A DNA stretch of 64,000 bases from Sunxiuqinia sp963678245. Lineage in GTDB: Bacteria > Bacteroidota > Bacteroidia > Bacteroidales > Prolixibacteraceae. Below the pieces are notes generated by a model, which saw nothing but the letters and a program-made list of their open reading frames with translations, searched no databases and was not told the origin of the DNA. Location: assembly GCA_965140765.1 (NCBI GenBank), contig OZ223309.1, positions 2,914,001 through 2,978,000 on the forward strand. The letters are read 5' to 3'. Position 1 is the stretch's first letter. Each line of letters begins with the position of its first letter. Shown here piece by piece: positions 54,267-63,061 of the stretch. A program made the translations under genes and the position numbers.

Positions 54267-54339
54267 AAAAGAATCGATCATAAAACTTTGATTAAAATAC
54301 AGTTACTTTTAAATATTTTAAGGATTTAAACTAGAAACA

Positions 54340-55135
54340 CATGAAATCAATGATAGTCCGCGCGAACGATTAGTAGCCATTATCACCAACATTTTTTTCC
54401 CTGTGTAATGGTCGCTGACCCACGCAAATACTAATTGCCTCAATCTTTATCGGTGGACTTGTTCCAGCACAACTTGCCGGAGTCGTTTCCGCTGGAGCAG
54501 TTGTGGGCATCGCAGTTTTTTGAATATTCCTGAGTTTGATTGTTTCTTGGGAATTGAGCAAGTCGGTCTTGCGTGGTGAAGCATCCGCTTTTAGTCTGGA
54601 GCTCCCACCCTATCGCCCGCCCAGAATATGGCAAACACTTTATACCTCGCTGATCGATCGAACCATATTCGTACTTTGCCGTGCGATCATTTTTGCAATT
54701 CCTGCCGGGATTGTTATTTGGCTGGTAGCCAATATTCATATCGGTGAACTCAGCCTGGCCGAACACTTCATTCAGTGGTCCGATCCTTTTGCCATTATAT
54801 TTGGGTTGAATGGAGTTATTTTGCTGTCCTATATTATTGCTATTCCTGCTAACGAAACAGTTATTCCAATAATACTGATGCTAAATGTATTAAGCACCAA
54901 ACTAACCGGAGGAGCTGGTGATGGGGGTATGTTCGAACTCGACTCGGCAGGTGACACATCCAACGTACTGCATGCGGGAGGCTGGACTTTACTTACGGCC
55001 GTAAACCTGATGTTTTTCAGCTCACTACATAATCCGTGCTCAACAACCATTTATACAATTTTTAAAGAAACCAAAAGTTCGAAATGGACTCTTGTTTCAA
55101 CTTTTTTACCCGTAGTTATGGGACTAATTATTTAA
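54340..55135 (+). pseudogene. feoB: 3' half of feoB, truncated with stops and a frameshift
   Basis: The first readable segment is HEINDSPRERLVAIITNIFF at 54340-54399. After a frameshift near 54400 the frame continues with NGR-stop-PTQILIASIFIGG, then VSAGAVVGIAVF-stop-IFL. It is then open to 55135 (SFSLELPPYRPPRIW region, PANETVIPIILML, and CSTTIYTIFKETKSSKWTL near the end). These match the membrane Gate domains of FeoB. The N-terminal GTPase (G1-G5 motifs) and the first half of the membrane domain are absent from the window upstream. The two in-frame TGA codons replace a Trp/Phe and a Gly, as expected from relaxed selection. The product cannot take up ferrous iron. Confidence 0.88.
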
Positions 55136-55200
55136 TTCTTTACCAAGCAAATATGGATGCTGTTTGTAGCTGGATAAGGAATTTAATACATAAAAAACGA

Positions 55201-55233
55201 AATGCAGCTCGCCAAATCGAGTTGCATTTTTTT
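55201..55233 (+). terminator. intrinsic terminator after the feoB remnant
   Basis: The stem AATGCAGCTCG / CGAGTTGCATT (11 bp, one G-T pair) is followed by seven T residues. It has survived although the gene has not. Confidence 0.85.
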
Positions 55234-55267
55234 ATTCATTCTCATTGATCATGTATTTATGAAACGT

Positions 55268-55298
55268 AAAAAAGGGCATTCTTTCGAATGCCCTTTTT
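55268..55298 (-). terminator. bidirectional-type terminator after the DUF4251 gene
   Basis: AAAGGGCATTC (55271-55281) pairs with GAATGCCCTTT around a TTTC loop, with A/T runs on both sides. It lies 10 bases beyond the stop of the gene at 55309. Confidence 0.85.
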
Positions 55299-55308
55299 AT
55301 TCTTAACC

Positions 55309-55851
55309 CTATAACGATTGTCCTTCATAAACACGAGATTCTTCCAACGGAACCAAGTCACCTTCAAAGGTTAGCTGCCCCCGCCTTAAACCCGTTAAGG
55401 TTGCCCTTGTGCTTCCTGACGGACTGATTAAAAACCGCAAGTCGTAAATTCCAAGCGAAGTCATTACATTTAAAGCCAAACTAAAAATTTTCCTTCGCTC
55501 ATTCTCCTTTAGTTCATATTGCGTAATGCGACCTTTAGCTGTTACTCCTCCAACACCATTCGGCCCAATACGGGAGTTCGAGCCAACCTGAATGACTGCT
55601 GTTGCAGAGTCAACTGATATGAAGTTAATGTTGGAACTCGCAAAAACTCTATTTCCATACCTATCCAGTAAAAAATCGGCCTCCAAAACAAAGCTTTTAT
55701 TCTCCAACATATACTTTGTTAATTCATATTGTTTCTCCATCTCGGCCTGCCGCTTCTCTTTCTTGGACAGAGCCAAGTCTTTATCATTTTTTTGTGCAAA
55801 AATAGTACCCGTTACCACAACACACATAATCAATAAAGCTATCTTTTTCAT
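55309..55851 (-). CDS. DUF4251 secreted protein
   Basis: 180 residues with a signal peptide (MKKIALLIMCVVVTGTIFAQ). A charged helix (residues 25-45) is followed by the DUF4251 beta-rich domain: NKSFVLEADFLLDRYGN, FISVDSATAVIQVG, and GIYDLRFLISPSGSTRATLT. It is a Bacteroidota-specific, presumably periplasmic or outer-membrane-associated family of unknown function. Confidence 0.9.
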   Translation of the reverse strand: MKKIALLIMCVVVTGTIFAQKNDKDLALSKKEKRQAEMEKQYELTKYMLENKSFVLEADFLLDRYGNRVFASSNINFISVDSATAVIQVGSNSRIGPNGVGGVTAKGRITQYELKENERRKIFSLALNVMTSLGIYDLRFLISPSGSTRATLTGLRRGQLTFEGDLVPLEESRVYEGQSL

Positions 55852-56006
55852 TATTTTCTCTCCTGTTTTTCTCTTTTTATTTTTTTAATAGCAAGATCTA
55901 TTCCAAGAGTTTACATGAAACATTCTTTAATACTCTTTAGCACGAATTAACACACAGCAAAGGGAAGATAAGATATGAGGTAAAAAAACATATTCTACGG
56001 TTGTAA

Positions 56007-56444
56007 CTATAGCTGTAAATCACAATTGGATTCGACACCATCAACAGAAGCTCCGATACTTTTATAAAAATCAATAGCTGGCTGATTCCACTCGGATACC
56101 TGCCAATGCAGTTTTTTACAATTCTGAGCTTTCCCAAACTCAATTACTTGATTTATTAATTTTGTACCCACTCCCTGCGCTCGGAATTGAGGTTTTACAT
56201 AGAGATCATCCATATAGAGCGATTTCCCTATCCACGTGTAATAGGCAAAGAAACAAGTCACATAACCAATAACCTCGTCATTCTGCAAAGCCACAAATCC
56301 ATTAACATAATCACTTTCCTGAAGCATCTGCTCCTCAGTATTTGTTACTTTCTCAGGCTTTTTTTGAAAAGTGGCAAATTCTCTAAACAATTCAACCAAT
56401 TTCGGGAAATCTGTTTTTTCAATTCTTCTTAACTTAATGTTCAT
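56007..56444 (-). CDS. GNAT-family N-acetyltransferase
   Basis: 145 residues. The acetyl-CoA binding segment is FRAQGVGTKLINQVIEFGK (motif A, R/Q-x2-G-x-G/A, about 88-106). The strand before it reads LYMDDLYVKPQ, and LHWQVSEWNQPAIDFYKSIG is motif B. The substrate is unknown. It stands alone between DUF4251 and the pectin genes. Confidence 0.9.
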   Translation of the reverse strand: MNIKLRRIEKTDFPKLVELFREFATFQKKPEKVTNTEEQMLQESDYVNGFVALQNDEVIGYVTCFFAYYTWIGKSLYMDDLYVKPQFRAQGVGTKLINQVIEFGKAQNCKKLHWQVSEWNQPAIDFYKSIGASVDGVESNCDLQL

Positions 56445-56519
56445 TCTGTTTTTTTATCCAACTAATCTATTTGAAAAGCAAGTTAATAAAACTTCGAAAA
56501 TAACAGATTTCAAGTGATC

Positions 56520-56550
56520 AAAAAAAGGCACTCTTTCGAATGCCCTTTTC
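56520..56550 (-). terminator. terminator at the end of the pectin operon
   Basis: An imperfect hairpin (GGCACTC - TTTC - GAATGCC) is flanked by an A-run, which gives T residues on the minus strand. It lies 60 bases after the last gene of the pectin cluster and resembles the terminator at 55268. Confidence 0.65.
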
Positions 56551-56609
56551 ACTTTTAATTGCTGATTGCCCATTTCAGGGACTTTAACCTAAATCAAAAA
56601 TTATGGAAG

Positions 56610-57353
56610 TTAATTGATCACAACAATATGTTCCGCCAGGTCGTTCGGCAACTCTGCTAGTTGTCGTGCCGCTAACTCTGCAATTTTTTTTGCTCCTTCG
56701 ACACGAAGATGCGTATTATCTTCCCTACCTTTCGGATATTTCTCAGTAGGTAATGTCCACAAATAAAGCTCTTTCGATGGCTCATCCCCCATCGACTGAA
56801 CCAAGTCTTCCGTTAGCTTTTGTAAGTCAATTAAAGAAACATTAAGCCTCTCTGCTACCTGCCTCATTGCAACAGGATAGTCGCCATGCGTATCTACCAA
56901 CTGTCCATTTTCGTCAAACTTACGGCGAACAATCGAGGTTAGTAAAATTGGAGTCGCACCTTTCTCGCGAGTTTCCAACACATACTTCTCCAAATTCTCA
57001 GAGTAGCTTTCAAAAGGAATGGTATAACGTGTACTATCCTTATGTTTTTGGTCGTTGTGCCCAAATTGAATCAGAACAAAATCACCTTTCGTCAAACTAT
57101 CCAAAACAACTTGCCACCGACCTTCGTCTACAAAACTTTTGGTACTACGTCCGTTCACGGCGTGATTATGAACCGTAACTAAAGAATCAAAATACTGGTC
57201 AACAACTTGCCCCCACCCTGTTTCAGGATAAACTTCGGTCTTTTTATTTGCCATGGTTGAATCACCAACCATAAAAACATCAATGCTTTTTTCTTTTGTG
57301 CTACAGGCTGACACAATCAGTGCAAGCATTATAATTAAAAATTTGTATTTCAT
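56610..57353 (-). CDS. rhamnogalacturonan acetylesterase-like SGNH lipoprotein (CE12-type)
   Basis: 247 residues with a lipobox (LALIVSACSTKE, cysteine at about 17). The SGNH blocks are MVGDSTMANK (catalytic Ser at about 33), NGRSTKSFV (Gly block), IQFGHNDQKH (Asn block), and DNTHLRVEGAK (Asp-x2-His). The motif set matches CE12 rhamnogalacturonan acetylesterases, which remove acetyl groups from pectin backbone sugars. It is one of two paralogues in this cluster, the other at 59421. It follows a dead pectate lyase fragment. Confidence 0.88.
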   Translation of the reverse strand: MKYKFLIIMLALIVSACSTKEKSIDVFMVGDSTMANKKTEVYPETGWGQVVDQYFDSLVTVHNHAVNGRSTKSFVDEGRWQVVLDSLTKGDFVLIQFGHNDQKHKDSTRYTIPFESYSENLEKYVLETREKGATPILLTSIVRRKFDENGQLVDTHGDYPVAMRQVAERLNVSLIDLQKLTEDLVQSMGDEPSKELYLWTLPTEKYPKGREDNTHLRVEGAKKIAELAARQLAELPNDLAEHIVVIN

Positions 57354-57375
57354 ATTTTATAATTGAAATTTGATT

Positions 57376-57698
57376 TTAGTATTCAGCCAATTCATTTAAA
57401 TATTCCTCCAAATTGGTGTATCCATCACCATCGCAATCATCATTTCTATCGGACGCACTTTTAGGATCAAGTCTATTTCTAATTTCCCATTCATCAGGTA
57501 TGCCATCCCAGTCGATATAAGTTGGTTCCGACTTTGATTTTAATTCTGGTCAGCCTCCAACGGATTTTTGCGAATCACTAATTCCAGAGCTTACTCCCCT
57601 GCTATCACCAAATTCAGATACATCGGTTGCTGTTTTCCGAACAATTCGTTGATCAGTCGGGGCTCGTTCGGGTTTCGTTGCTCCTGCATATTTCAATG
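57376..57698 (-). pseudogene. C-terminal fragment of a PL1-like pectate lyase
   Basis: The frame read on the minus strand starts TLKYAGATKPERAPTDQRIV just beyond the GH28 stop codon. It continues through GVSSGISDSQKSVGG, a TGA at 57550-57552 where the family has Trp (GGWPEL), then PELKSKSEPTYID. It ends with WDGIPDEWEIRNRLDP and a calcium-binding-type repeat DCDGDGYTNLEEYLN. That is the usual tail of secreted PL1 pectate lyases. The catalytic N-terminal two thirds are absent, so this is a remnant left by a deletion. Confidence 0.82.
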
Positions 57699-57706
57699 TC
57701 TTGAAA

Positions 57707-59408
57707 TTACTTACTAACCTTTACCTCACTACTATTCACGTCCTTATCCAGAACTAATACTTTATCTACATTTATATCCGACATCACCTTAATTTCCACA
57801 TTCTTGGTCTTTGCTCCACTCACTGAAATCATGGGTTGATCAGCTTTCGGAATTTCAAGCCCGAAAATTTTCACATCTTTCACATTATAAAAATTAAGAG
57901 CAGGTTGCACTTTTGTCTTTAGGTGAAGGTTTTTAACAGTAATACCTTTTGCATCCATACATAGCAATCCATTTTCTGCTTCCATCGTCAGGTTTTCCAA
58001 CAAAACATTCTCCAGATTCATTTCAGGAAGCCCCTGTAAATAAATCGCTTGGCGAGCACCTTTGCATCGAACATTTTTTATTGTGATATCTTTAAACTGA
58101 GGTGTTACTTCGGTTACAGGAGGAACGACTTCCTCTATTTTCTCATTGTCCTTATCTGCCAACATTTCAGAAACTGATTTGCCGCCATAATATAAGTTAA
58201 AAGAAATCGCATTGGTCGGGATATCAACCATATCGACATCTGAAATATAGATTCCTTCAACAACGCCGCCACGCCCACGTGTACTTTTAAAACGCAAACC
58301 AACATCAGTTCCCATAAAAGTACATCCTGAAACATGTAAGTTTTTCACGCCTCCAGACATTTCACTTCCAACAGTTACACCACCATGTCCGTGATAAACA
58401 ATGCAATTCTTAACAACCATATTTTCATTGGCAATTCCACGATCACGTCCGTCTTTATTTTTTCCTGATTTGATGCAAATTGCGTCGTCGCCTACATCAA
58501 AAGAAGAGTCATACAACACCGTGTTTTTGCATGATTCAACATCTATACCATCACCATTTTGCGAGTACCATGGATTGCGGACATTAACATTGCGAACCGT
58601 CAAATTCTCGCACATTAGCGCGGTGAATATTCCAAGCCGGAGAGTTTTGAAAGACAGGTCCGTCAAGCAACACCTCGTTACAATTTACCAGGCTCACCAT
58701 CACCGGACGCATAAAATCTTTAATCTTATTGTAATCCTCAATGCTATCATATTTCTGAACCACATTCATATCAGCCATCTCAACTGCGTCAAGATATTGC
58801 TGAGAAGGATACCAGATGCGTCCATCTTTATCGACAACGCCACCTGACTTGACAAACTCGGTCCATTGTTTATCTGTCAATTTCGACCTTTTAACAGGAC
58901 GCCAGGCATCACCTGAACCATCAATCACACCATTTCCTGTTATGGCAATATTCTCCAAATCATTTCCGGAAATCGGAGACTGACAACGTACGGTATTCAG
59001 TCCTTCAAAACTGGTTTCAACCAACGGATAAAGATCTTTATTCGTACTGAAAATAATCAACGCACCATCTTCCAAATGAAGATTGATATTACTCTTTAAT
59101 ACAATTGGTCCGGTCAGCCATATTCCACGAGGAACAGATACTATTCCGCCACCCTTTTCGGCAACTTCGTCAATCGCATCAGCGAATGCTTTTGTATTTA
59201 ATACCTCGCCATCACCAACTGCACCATAGTCTGTAATCGATGCTGAATAATCAGGGAAACTGGGTTCAATGACCGTTGGCATTTCAAACTCAACCCCCTC
59301 ATAAATATCAAGTGATTTTTCGACTTTTGTTTGCTGTGCTGTACAAGCGACAGCGACAAATAATAACAAGTATAAGTGGTTTGTAAAAAACCAGGCTAGC
59401 TTTTTCAT
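57707..59408 (-). pseudogene. GH28 polygalacturonase-like gene, split by a frameshift
   Basis: The 5' part (59408 to about 58620) encodes a signal peptide/lipobox (LLLFVAVACTAQQ) and the GH28 start: DYGAVGDGEVLNTKAFADAI and PRGIWLTGPIVLKSN. It then runs VFQNSPAWNIH. The 3' part (to 57707) continues in another frame with LMCENLTVRNVNVRNPW. It contains all the catalytic residues: NGDGIDVESC, VGDDAICIKSGKN, GHGGVTVGSE and RFKSTRGRGG. Aligning the two gives one extra base within 58617-58624. Removing it restores a single protein of about 565 residues. If the base is real the enzyme is dead. If it is an assembly error the gene is intact. Confidence 0.85.
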
Positions 59409-59420
59409 TCTATTATGTAT

Positions 59421-60242
59421 TTATTGTTTTCCTATTTTTTTCATTTCTTCATAAACCAATCGAGCCACTTCTTTTGCTCCTTCTGGTTGAAAGTGTGTAT
59501 TATCATCCTGTCCGTCTGGATAGGCTTCATAGGCACCGGCAAGTAAGTTCATGAAATAATTTTTTGATACGTACTCTTTCCCTTTTTCAGAAAAAGAATC
59601 CATTGATCGTTCATTCAAGTCAATCAACAAAACATCCATTTCATTGGCAACCGCGTTCATTGCTCCGGGGTAATCGCCATGAACGTTTTGCAGGTGCCCA
59701 TCTTCCCAGGGATAGTTCCGGGCAACGGGAGTTATCAATATCGGAGTACCTTCTTTTTCTCGTGTTTGATTGATAAACAGGCGTAAAAACTCTTTGTAGC
59801 CCTCAATATTAACATATCGCGCGGGCTTGCTTTCGGCAGCATCATTATGTCCAAACTGCATCAAAACTAAATCACCTGCTTGCATTTCGTTATAAACAGC
59901 TCGCCAGCGCCCTTCCTGAAAAAAAGTACGGGTACTGCGCCCACCCCGGGCACGGTCGTCAACAATCAAGCTGTCCGCATCGGTCAATTGGCTGATTTGC
60001 GAAATGCTGTCTTTTGACATAAATAGCTGAAACACTTGCCCCCAGCCTGTAATTGGATGTCGTTTCGACAGGTAATCTTCTTCTAAAGCATAATTGGCAA
60101 CCGTTGAATCCCCAATCAACCAAACCTTGCTTACTTTTTCTTTAGGTTCCTCTTGCTTGTTGGTACATGATTTTAAGATTGGTGACAATCCTAAAATCAG
60201 CATCAGAACAACTGCACGATATTTATCTAGTTTGTGCTGCAT
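59421..60242 (-). CDS. rhamnogalacturonan acetylesterase-like SGNH protein (CE12-type)
   Basis: 273 residues with an N-terminal signal ending in a lipobox-like LILGLSPILKSCTNK. The SGNH blocks are WLIGDSTVANYALEED (catalytic Ser), GGRSTRTFF, MQFGHNDAAE and DDNTHFQPEGAKE. It is a CE12-type esterase, paralogous to the 56610 protein. A plausible split of work is acetyl groups at different positions of rhamnogalacturonan. It lies 12 bases before the GH28 gene and 3 bases after GH43, in the same operon. Confidence 0.88.
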   Translation of the reverse strand: MQHKLDKYRAVVLMLILGLSPILKSCTNKQEEPKEKVSKVWLIGDSTVANYALEEDYLSKRHPITGWGQVFQLFMSKDSISQISQLTDADSLIVDDRARGGRSTRTFFQEGRWRAVYNEMQAGDLVLMQFGHNDAAESKPARYVNIEGYKEFLRLFINQTREKEGTPILITPVARNYPWEDGHLQNVHGDYPGAMNAVANEMDVLLIDLNERSMDSFSEKGKEYVSKNYFMNLLAGAYEAYPDGQDDNTHFQPEGAKEVARLVYEEMKKIGKQ

Positions 60243-60245
60243 GGA

Positions 60246-61898
60246 TTATTTCTTAAGCTCGTCAATTCTAAACCAGTCGATGTCAACAGTACCCGAATCA
60301 TTGATGATTCCATCGCGAAGTGCGAAGTAGCTAATTTTGGCTCCAATCCAACGACCGGGAACTGCAGAGAAATCTTCGCCTACTTCCTTAAATTTCTTTC
60401 CGTTTTTACTGATACTAAAACTGCAAACAGCTCCTTCGTTTACTTTAATTCGGAAATAAACGGTATTGCTATCAAAATCGTCGCTATAAAGCTCTTTTTC
60501 GACACCTCCTGTGCGAGCATTCTCGCAATTTACCACTCGGGCCATCAGCTTTTCGCCAACCTGCTTTAAGGAAATGTATTGATAGTTTTCACCCATCACA
60601 ACAAACCCGACTTCCTCACCATCAAAACGGTGATTGAATGTCAGTTTGGTCGTTGCCATGAATTCTTCCGCCGGGAATTTTTGTGATAATAAATTCGGAA
60701 TAGGCCAAAGACTTACATAATTCTCAGGGCGAGGTTTGCAATTTAACCTGTAATATCCCAAGTTACCTGATGGGTAACCAAATTTAAGTTTCGGATTAGC
60801 ATGCCATTGCCACTGAATTCCTAGCTTGTGTGTATTAAATTCATCGTTTTCGGGCGGAGTTACAATTGGGTAAGTACCACCAACATCGGGTTTTTTGTAC
60901 GATGCGACAGGCTCACCTATTCCATTACCATCCTGATCAACTCCCATCACAGGCCAATCGTTTTCCCAACTCATGGGTTGCAAGTGTACAATACGTCCGT
61001 AGGCTTCTTTATCTTGGAAATGAATGAACCAATCTTCACCAGTTTGGGTATCTACCCAGGCTCCTTGATGAGGACCATTAATATCTGTTTCCCCTTGCTC
61101 TAAAACAACTTTCTCTTCGTAAGGGCCATAAATATTTTTTGAGCGTAATATCAACTGCCAACCAGTTGAAACACCTCCGGCTGGAGCAAAAATATAGTAG
61201 TAACCGTTTCGTTTGTAAAATTTAGGTCCTTCAACTGTTGGATGAGCTTCGTGACCATCAATTAACATGACATCGTTACCTATCAGTTGCGTTCCATCGG
61301 GGGTCATCTCACTCAGCATCAACACACTTTTCACAGTCGCTCTGCTTCCGGCAAATGCATACACGAGATAGGCTTTCCCATCGTCATCCCAAAGCGGCGA
61401 TGGATCAATCAGTCCCTTGCCTCCACGTACCAAAACAGGCTCAGACCATTGACCGGCCGGATCTTCAGCTTTTGTCATATAAATTCCAAAGTCAGGATCA
61501 GGATAGTAAATGTAGTACTCGCCTTCGTGATAACGGATGCAAGGAGCCCATACGCCATTGCCATGCTGAGGTTTATCAAACACATCAAAGGGTGGTTGTT
61601 TAGGTAGCGCATAGTTAATCAATTCCCAATTCACCAGATCTTTAGAATGCAAAATCGGTAAGCCGGGAACACAATTAAACGAAGATGCAGTCATGTAAAA
61701 ATCGTCGCCAACTCTTACCGCATCCGGATCAGAGTAGTCGGAATGAAGAATGGGATTTTTATACGTTCCATCGCCTTTATCGGCTACCCATACGTTTGAA
61801 ATATCTTGTTCTGAAACATCTCCTTTTTGTGCTAACACAGGATTCAACATGCTTACAAGGCATACGATAATTAGTAATTGTAGTTTATTAAGCTTCAT
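60246..61898 (-). CDS. GH43-family glycosidase with C-terminal beta-sandwich
   Basis: 550 residues with a signal peptide (1-24, ending PVLAQ). The five-bladed propeller starts NPILHSDYSDPDAVRVGDDF, where D residues in SDPD supply the catalytic base. The general acid is E in HPTVEGPKFYKRNGYYYIFA, and the pKa modulator lies in KGLIDPSPLWDDDGKAYLVY. A C-terminal domain (about 345-545) of the GH43_C2/concanavalin type follows (EVGFVVMGENYQYISLKQVG). Such enzymes release arabinose, xylose or galactose side chains, here most likely from pectin. It lies within the pectin operon. Confidence 0.9.
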   Translation of the reverse strand: MKLNKLQLLIIVCLVSMLNPVLAQKGDVSEQDISNVWVADKGDGTYKNPILHSDYSDPDAVRVGDDFYMTASSFNCVPGLPILHSKDLVNWELINYALPKQPPFDVFDKPQHGNGVWAPCIRYHEGEYYIYYPDPDFGIYMTKAEDPAGQWSEPVLVRGGKGLIDPSPLWDDDGKAYLVYAFAGSRATVKSVLMLSEMTPDGTQLIGNDVMLIDGHEAHPTVEGPKFYKRNGYYYIFAPAGGVSTGWQLILRSKNIYGPYEEKVVLEQGETDINGPHQGAWVDTQTGEDWFIHFQDKEAYGRIVHLQPMSWENDWPVMGVDQDGNGIGEPVASYKKPDVGGTYPIVTPPENDEFNTHKLGIQWQWHANPKLKFGYPSGNLGYYRLNCKPRPENYVSLWPIPNLLSQKFPAEEFMATTKLTFNHRFDGEEVGFVVMGENYQYISLKQVGEKLMARVVNCENARTGGVEKELYSDDFDSNTVYFRIKVNEGAVCSFSISKNGKKFKEVGEDFSAVPGRWIGAKISYFALRDGIINDSGTVDIDWFRIDELKK

Positions 61899-61918
61899 GC
61901 TCTATTTAGTTTGTTAAT

Positions 61919-62905
61919 TTATCGACGTTTTTCAACAAATGCTTTTCCTGGCATCCACCCATCAAAAATATTCTCTAAAGTATAATTGGCTCTTTGCTCT
62001 TTAGTTAGTTGTGGCGCCCACGCTACTCGTTTTTCAGGGTTAGCACCTTCACCTCTATTTTGGTACTCAACGTAAGTTGACTTTTTTTCAGCTTCTTCTT
62101 TTCCCCAATTATGCCAACCTTCTTCTTTAATCACTTCGCTCAGCTCACATTCAATAAAAGCAGTTTTGGCGTAGGGTCTCCAGGGGCGGCCCAGATAAAC
62201 GGTGCCTGCCGGAGCATCGCCTGTGATTTTACAATGCAAAAAGACAAAGCCAAAGGGCGTTTCTTCCAAAGTTGACGCAGCCGTTACATAGCCTGGGGCT
62301 TTGCAAAAGATTTCGCAATCTTCAAAGACAGCTGTCGACCAACCAAAAATAAAATCGACCGTACCCTCAATGTAACAGTTTTTGTAGTATTGACGACTAT
62401 TTTCTCCTTGTGGGTAGAGGGTGTCCTGATTTCCCCAAAAACGACAATTATTAAAGAAAATACGATCGCCGCTAACCCGAACAGCAACTGCCTGCCCAAC
62501 TAACCCGGCTGAATTTTCGAAGGTGATATTTTCGGCAGTAAAGTCATTGCCAAACACATAAAACCCCGACGAACCGGTTGTTCCCATTTCTTCTCCAAAG
62601 TAATTTTCTTTGGAAGCATAATCATCGTTTGTAATAAGGGTATTCTCAACACTTTCACCGATAAAAGTGACTTTGTTTTTAGAACTCGGCAAAATCAATT
62701 TTTCTTTGTAAACACCGTTTTTGATAAAGATGGTCGTTCTCTCTTTCCGAAAATGAGGAACAGCGTCAATAGCTTCCTGAACAGTAGTAAAATCACCTGA
62801 TCCGTCTTTCGAAACTACAAAATCAAATTGCTGCCCAACATTGGCAAAACCAAATGTATTTAACAGAACAGAAAGTACCAGTAGCCCGTAATTTTTTAGT
62901 TGCAT
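61919..62905 (-). CDS. pectinesterase (CE8)
   Basis: 328 residues with a signal peptide (1-21). Family markers are FVVSKDGSGDFTTVQEAIDA (about 29-48), AVAVRVSGDRIFFNNCRFWG with the nearby QDTLYPQGENSRQYY (catalytic region), GTVDFIFGWSTAVFEDCEI (catalytic Asp), and the arginine in YLGRPWRPYAKTAFIEC. It removes methyl groups from homogalacturonan so that polygalacturonase/pectate lyase can act. It starts the CE8-GH43-CE12-GH28 operon. A separate terminator-like hairpin lies upstream at 62997. Confidence 0.93.
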   Translation of the reverse strand: MQLKNYGLLVLSVLLNTFGFANVGQQFDFVVSKDGSGDFTTVQEAIDAVPHFRKERTTIFIKNGVYKEKLILPSSKNKVTFIGESVENTLITNDDYASKENYFGEEMGTTGSSGFYVFGNDFTAENITFENSAGLVGQAVAVRVSGDRIFFNNCRFWGNQDTLYPQGENSRQYYKNCYIEGTVDFIFGWSTAVFEDCEIFCKAPGYVTAASTLEETPFGFVFLHCKITGDAPAGTVYLGRPWRPYAKTAFIECELSEVIKEEGWHNWGKEEAEKKSTYVEYQNRGEGANPEKRVAWAPQLTKEQRANYTLENIFDGWMPGKAFVEKRR

Positions 62906-62986
62906 GTTTTTTTATATTTCGATCGTTCAGGTCCGTTTTTTTGTGCCTTAGAGTTTTTGATTCACCTAAAAAAGTGACGATAAGAT

Positions 62987-63033
62987 AAAAAAACTTGTAC
63001 TGTCATTCTGAAATAAATTCAAAATGACAATAC
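62987..63033 (-). terminator. intrinsic terminator after the GH105 gene
   Basis: GTACTGTCATT (62997-63007) pairs with AATGACAATAC (63023-63033) with one mismatch. The A-run 62987-62993 gives seven T residues on the minus strand. It separates GH105 from the CE8 operon. Confidence 0.75.
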
Positions 63034-63061
63034 TTTTCAACCCTTTTGATCTCTTAAGTCA

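Noticed and set aside
55268..56550. Similar GAATGCCC hairpins at 55268 and 56520 as a dispersed repeat family
   Set aside because: They share only the stem and loop core expected of simple terminators, and each sits behind a gene end.
54340..57698. In-frame TGA codons in feoB and in the pectate lyase tail as possible recoding
   Set aside because: TGA is an ordinary stop in intact genes here (GT2 at 9223-9225, hemerythrin at 18847-18849, LuxR at 19446-19448) and the affected genes carry other lesions.
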